From positions 62,001 to 126,000 of the forward strand of contig CAUYLG010071187.1 of the NCBI GenBank assembly GCA_963573385.1: a DNA stretch of 64,000 nucleotides, written 5' to 3'. Below are positions 57,936-64,000 of the stretch, one piece after another (position 1 is the stretch's first letter; each line of letters begins with the position of its first letter). The translations under genes and the position numbers were made by a program. A model generated the notes under the pieces. The model was not told the DNA's origin. It was given only the letters and a program-made list of their open reading frames with translations, and searched no databases. Origin of the DNA: Cacajao melanocephalus (taxonomy: Eukaryota > Chordata > Mammalia > Primates > Pitheciidae).

Positions 57936-59379
57936 ACTTATCTTTTGATCCCTTGTCATTTCCTGGCATCCTTACATAATCCATGACACGCGCACTTGCT
58001 TTAAAGATTTTTACACCTAAAGACTTCTTTCTAACCCGTCACATTCCCAGTGGCACAGAGATACCTGAAGCCCTAAGCTTTAAGTCCATTTTGTTCAACT
58101 ATTTCAGCACTCAAGTCGCTGGATGAAAGCTGATTTCATTTGCATACTTTTCTGAGTCAGTCCTTACTTGGACCAGCAAAGCTTCCTTGGCATCGAAAGT
58201 TAGCCAGTGCTGCAAGAAAGGCATATATGGAAGACTAATTTAGAGTCAACTGACCAGCTCAAGCACAAAAGAACCCCCACATGTTTAGCTAAAATCTTCT
58301 TGCATTACCTTGCACATAATAGGCTTCTAATGGGCATTTACAGACTTGGATAGTAAATATGGAAATATAATATGAATATAATATAGCTAAAGCATTTGAT
58401 AAGTTCTCATGTTATCCCAGTGAACAAGATAGTGAAGTGTAAATTGGTCAATATAGTGCTGATAAGAGAACTTGCTGCTAGAAAAGCAACTATGTTCAAA
58501 CTATGCTGGCAAGTATTTTGTTTTATTTCACAATCTGGTAGAATAGCATAGGGTTCTAGTCTTGATTCTTAATGAGCTTATCAATAACATTACCTCCATT
58601 CTTACTGAAGATTCTGGTTGAAGGTCAAGCCTAGACCATTCCAGAGTCTGGGCTAGATAGAGGTGAACTAGAACCATAATGAGTACGTGAAAACAAGAAT
58701 TTGATGATTCTCCCAAATATCTGTCCTATTGAGATAAACGCTTTTCTAGCTACTGTGATGTCTCTTAAATAGACTAATACTATAGAGTCTGTGCATATTT
58801 CTAAATTAATCTCTTATTGCCCATATTGCATGTTTCCATCTTCTGTACATCTCTCAGAAATACATCTCTCTTGTCTTGCCTCCAATAACAGGAAATAAAA
58901 ATAATTCCTATTGTGAGAATGTTTTCCATATTATCAACTCTACATTTTCTACCCTGCACTTCTCATTTAACTCCTAGCTTTGCCCTCTAGGTCCACAGGA
59001 GAAAAGACTGGCATCTTTCCCTCTCAGAAGCTCACTAAGCATGCCAGGCAGTTCTTGAGCCCTTTTCCACCCCTTTCCACTCCTCCATCAGAATAAACTT
59101 TTCTTCATTTCCTACAATTAAAATTTCTAAATGATGCTAAGACTGATAAGGTAACTCATAGAAGAAGGAATAGAACTTGGGACTCTAGTTACTCACAATT
59201 TTTAATTAGATATAGTGTTAATTTCTAATTTTATAAATGGCTCATTTAAGAAATTCATACCACAGCCACTAATGACAGATGCCAAAACAAAGGTGATAAT
59301 GTTTGCCTAATATGGGTGCCAAAATCATCTTGGAGACAGGAAAATGTTGGTGACATTTTCTTTTCTCAAATTATTCATA

Positions 59380-59495
59380 GACTCAGAATTTTAAAGCTGT
59401 TCATGTCACCCATACATTTCACAGATGATGAAACTGAGATCTAGAAGAGTTATGTAACCAGCCCAAGGTTGGTTAGTAGCAATGTTGCAAGGCAT
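59380..59495 (-). repeat. MIR-type SINE, antisense
   Basis: Contains 'ttcacagatgatgaaactga' and 'gtaaccagcccaaggttggt' in antisense MIR order. Confidence 0.65.
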
Positions 59496-61479
59496 TTCTG
59501 GACATCTCCCAAACAACAAATTAAGATCCTATAATGTACCAATGCCTGTTCTTTCCTCCAAACTCCACGTTTCTTAATAGCGTCAGCTCATTAACTTTGC
59601 AAGAAGCTAAATTTACATTGTTATTAATTACAGCAACGACAGATATGCGAACTAGGAAATTCTCTAAAGAATAGTCATCCCTCCTAATAATACTCCAGAC
59701 AAGGAAACTGAAGGCTAAGGAGGCCTGGATACTTGGAGAACACACTGCAATTTAACAACAGGGCCAGCAATGGTGCCCATATCTTCTGCTCACAACCGAG
59801 AACTCTTCAGTGTTCTACACAAAAGACTAGCTAAACACCATCAATATTATAAATCTGAGATTGTTTTCATCTAAAAATAGGCATTCGTGACTGGAAAAGT
59901 CTAGTTTTTTTAAGGAGCATATGAGTTCTGTCTTATGGAAGTACTGGGCTAGATTGTCAGAAAGACTGTAGAAGGGAGTTGGAACAACCAGTAGAGGTTC
60001 AACTTCAATGGCCTCTAAAGTCTTTCCACCTCTATGATTATTTGACCCTGGACTGCCCAGGAACTGGCACCTCAGCTAGCCAGGGCATTCCCAGAGGCAT
60101 TGTGCAATGTCCTGTGGGGGTCCCTGTTTTACTGCAGGTTGGACTCTGCCCTGATGTTTCAGCCATTGCTCTATATCCAATTTACATGCAATCAAATACT
60201 CTAAGCATAGAAAGAGTGTAAGCAAATGCAGTTTTGTCATTTACAAAGACAGACTACACTGCTTAGCTTTCAAAATTGCCTTGCCTAAATGAGCACTCCA
60301 TAACTGAGCCTCCAAATTCAGCTTTTACAGTTTGTTCATGTACTATGCTACCATCAGAATTAATTATGCAGCATCTTCATGAGGAGAAATCAGATTTGGA
60401 TGCAAGTTAGGAGAGAAAAGAAAATGGTGCACTTCCCAAAGGAAGATTTTACTGTATCCGATTCCCCCAAAAGTGCTGGAATCCTTCCACATGCAGACAG
60501 ATTTTGGATGGCAGCCCCCAGCTGAGCTAGCCATGGGAAGGAGGAAGTTGACACGTTTGAGAAATGAAGAGTCCGCCAACTAACACGACTCTGAAGGCCA
60601 ACACATTATTAACCCCCTCTTTTCTATGTCATTCCATTGCAGGCTGTAACTCAACACAAATCTGTCCGTTTGTTTTCCTGAATGGCTACTAAATATTAAA
60701 ATGTACTGATTTGGGACTTTTTTTTTTTTTGACATCATGAGTCCAAGAGAAGAGATGTTTCTTTTTTTTTTATCTCAGAGAAAAAAAATATATACTGAGT
60801 CAAGTTCTGAAGTTAAAGGAAGCTTCACAAATTGTCACACTGAATATTTTTACATGAATGGAATTACCAAAAAAATAAAAATTCAAACTATCTGATGCCA
60901 TTCGCAGCAGCCAGGTGTTGCGCAGATCTCAGAAGAAAAAAACTGATGCTCTACAACTCAGTGCCAAACAAACAACAGAAACAACCCGACGAGGTACCAC
61001 ACACAGAAGACAGAGTGATAAGCAGAGCGTGAGTGCCCAGATCTGGAAAGCTCTAGTTTCAAGGGCTAGGACATTTTCTCTCCTCAGCTGCCACCATGTG
61101 CCTGGACAGCGAGGAAGGTGGGGGTATGGGGTCCCCAGGAAGGTTGGAAAGCAGGTGTCCTATCTGCCTTGGGCAGCCTCCACCAGCCAATGATTGGTCT
61201 CTGAAGTCTAATCCACACACACCTTGCACTTCAAGGGTGTGGAGGAAGGTTCCAGGGCCTCGTTAGCTGCCCATCAGCCCGTCAGGCTTGGATGACCACA
61301 TCAGTTCCATCGGACACCAGCATCCTCACAATACAGGGAAAGCCCCTTCCCCCTCTTCGGAGGTTGGCACCACTTTTCTTCCAAACGGTATTTCCAAAAG
61401 GGAAGCACAACTTGAGGGAAGGCGCCCGGCTGGGAAAAGTCGAGTCTTTGACGGTTAGTCCCCCTTATGGGGAGCAGCG

Positions 61480-62765
<1,286 letters not shown>

Positions 62766-62790
62766 CCTCTGCTCCCCGGCTCCTAGTGCC

Positions 62791-62796
62791 TTTATA
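62791..62796 (-). promoter_or_regulatory. TMEM178A: Candidate TATA box
   Basis: The minus strand reads GATATAAAGGC, a good TATA-box match, in otherwise GC-rich DNA just upstream of the CpG island. It predicts a start near 62760-62767 and a leader of about 510 nt. The position is seen directly; use as a promoter element is inferred, and CpG-island promoters often start without TATA. Confidence 0.45.
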
Positions 62797-62799
62797 TCC

Positions 62800-64000
62800 C
62801 GGCTCTGGACTCGGTGCCTCTCTCCACCTACCCCTCAGCACACCCCTCCCGTCCTCTTCCTTCCAACGACCTTAAAAGACATCCACCGACATCAGACTCA
62901 CTCTTGTCACTTGTCCAAGTTGATTCTGATCACTGTCCCGTTTTGTACCCAGGAGCGAATCCCATCCAGGTCGGGCTGCGTGGTAGCATTTAACTCCTTG
63001 GAATCTTGATCTGGAGCCCGGAGGACCCTTTGTCCTGCCGCCTGCAGGATGCAGCCTCTGAGCCCCCTAGGCAGCCAGCTCTATCTGTCCTGTCTCTTTC
63101 CCTCTCACTTACCCATCATCGCTTAGCCTCTAAGCATTCTCTCTGCTCAAGCCCCTCTTCTGAAAGAAAAGACACTGAGTGTCAGCGGAGCGATAGACCG
63201 ATGACCAGAGATTTTTCCCCCCACTTCATTTCAACCTGCTAACAGATGGACTTCTTCTCCCGCCAGACTGACTGGCCTCCTGGAATTTCTAGAAGAGCCT
63301 GGGATCAATGAACCCTGGCAGTGGCACCTGCTCCATGAGGTGATTATTGCCTTTGCATACAGCAAGCCCCCAGTAATAAATCAAAGTAATGATTTTCTCC
63401 CGTGCAGGTTTCCCTCTTGGGCTGGGGGGTGGGGTCAACAGCAAAGCAGGGCTACACACCAACGTCAACACCTGAGCTTCGGGCAGTTCTTCCAGGCTGC
63501 TTCCATCTTCCAGTCACAGAGGTTACTTCCAAGAATGGCAGGCAGATTGACATTTTCTAAAATGAGGAAATGCTAGGACCCAGGATGCTAAGAGTTAATC
63601 ACTTGTGCGGTAGAGTCAGTCTATATCACAGAGGTGCAATGCACCCGTGGTGCCACTCAGTGCCCTTGTGGTCATGTCAGAGACAGAAACCATGCTACAT
63701 TGGCCCAGGGATGAAAATTCTTGTGTTCTTATGCTATGAAATATTAATGATGAAGAAATTAGGAGGCATTCATTAGATACTAAATGTCATTACTCCATGA
63801 TTTAATGGGACTTATTAATTAGTGCCCTACATCAATTAGTATTAATATGCTTTATATACTTCCTCCAGAATGACATCTGCAAAGGTGGTATAAGACTCTT
63901 GCCGGGATTTATTTTCACTGCTGTTTATGTTTAGCATCTTCAGAGGGTATATTTCCAATGAAGATCGTATGCCAATTCTGAGCTGTTCAGTGCATACATA
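62800..64000. other. Upstream region of TMEM178A
   Basis: No coding gene or clear repeat is seen. CT-rich up to about 63.2 kb, then ordinary sequence; 63730-63870 is AT-rich with clustered ATTA/TAAT cores (see findings). Confidence 0.6.

Overview
This window reads as primate, almost certainly human, nuclear DNA. Roughly a third or more of it is recognisable interspersed repeat: Alu elements of old (J-like) and middle-aged (S-like) types, MIR and L2 fossils, MER5A-type DNA transposon fragments, and several decayed L1M-type LINEs. It contains one protein-coding gene, read on the minus strand, whose spliced product I recognise as TMEM178A, a 297-residue claudin-superfamily-like membrane protein. 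From memory the human gene is at 2p22.1 and is annotated on the opposite strand there, so the window is probably shown reverse-complemented.

Layout, left to right: 1-10.4 kb is DNA beyond the 3' end of the gene, mostly L2, MIR, MER5A and one Alu. 10.4-11.3 kb is the terminal exon: 3' UTR with an ATTAAA signal, then the last 80 codons including stop. 11.3-20.9 kb is intron 3. Exon 3 is 20911-21048. 21.0-23.9 kb is intron 2. Exon 2 is 23873-23986. 24.0-61.85 kb is intron 1 (37.9 kb), which holds nearly all the LINE fossils, five Alus and the simple repeats. Exon 1 is 61853-62252 inside a CpG island, followed by a GC-rich leader/promoter that is purine-rich on the transcript strand and has a TATAAA at 62791-62796. 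The last 1.2 kb is upstream DNA with an AT-rich, homeodomain-motif-rich patch near the right end.

The four coding segments (400 + 114 + 138 + 242 nt) join to exactly 298 codons including stop. All three introns are phase 1 with GT/AG borders, so the gene model rests on direct reading. No second gene, RNA gene, CRISPR or intact mobile element was found. Other long open frames are Alu or L1 remnants or low-stop shadows of the CpG island.

I found no undescribed biological system. The best second-look items are a near-perfect inverted duplication inside an L1 fossil at 35.2-35.4 kb, a regular five-run G-quadruplex motif in the promoter/leader, an AUG-less but stop-free reading frame continuous with the TMEM178A start, a 62-bp tandem duplication in intron 3, and a 5'-truncated Alu with clear target-site duplications.
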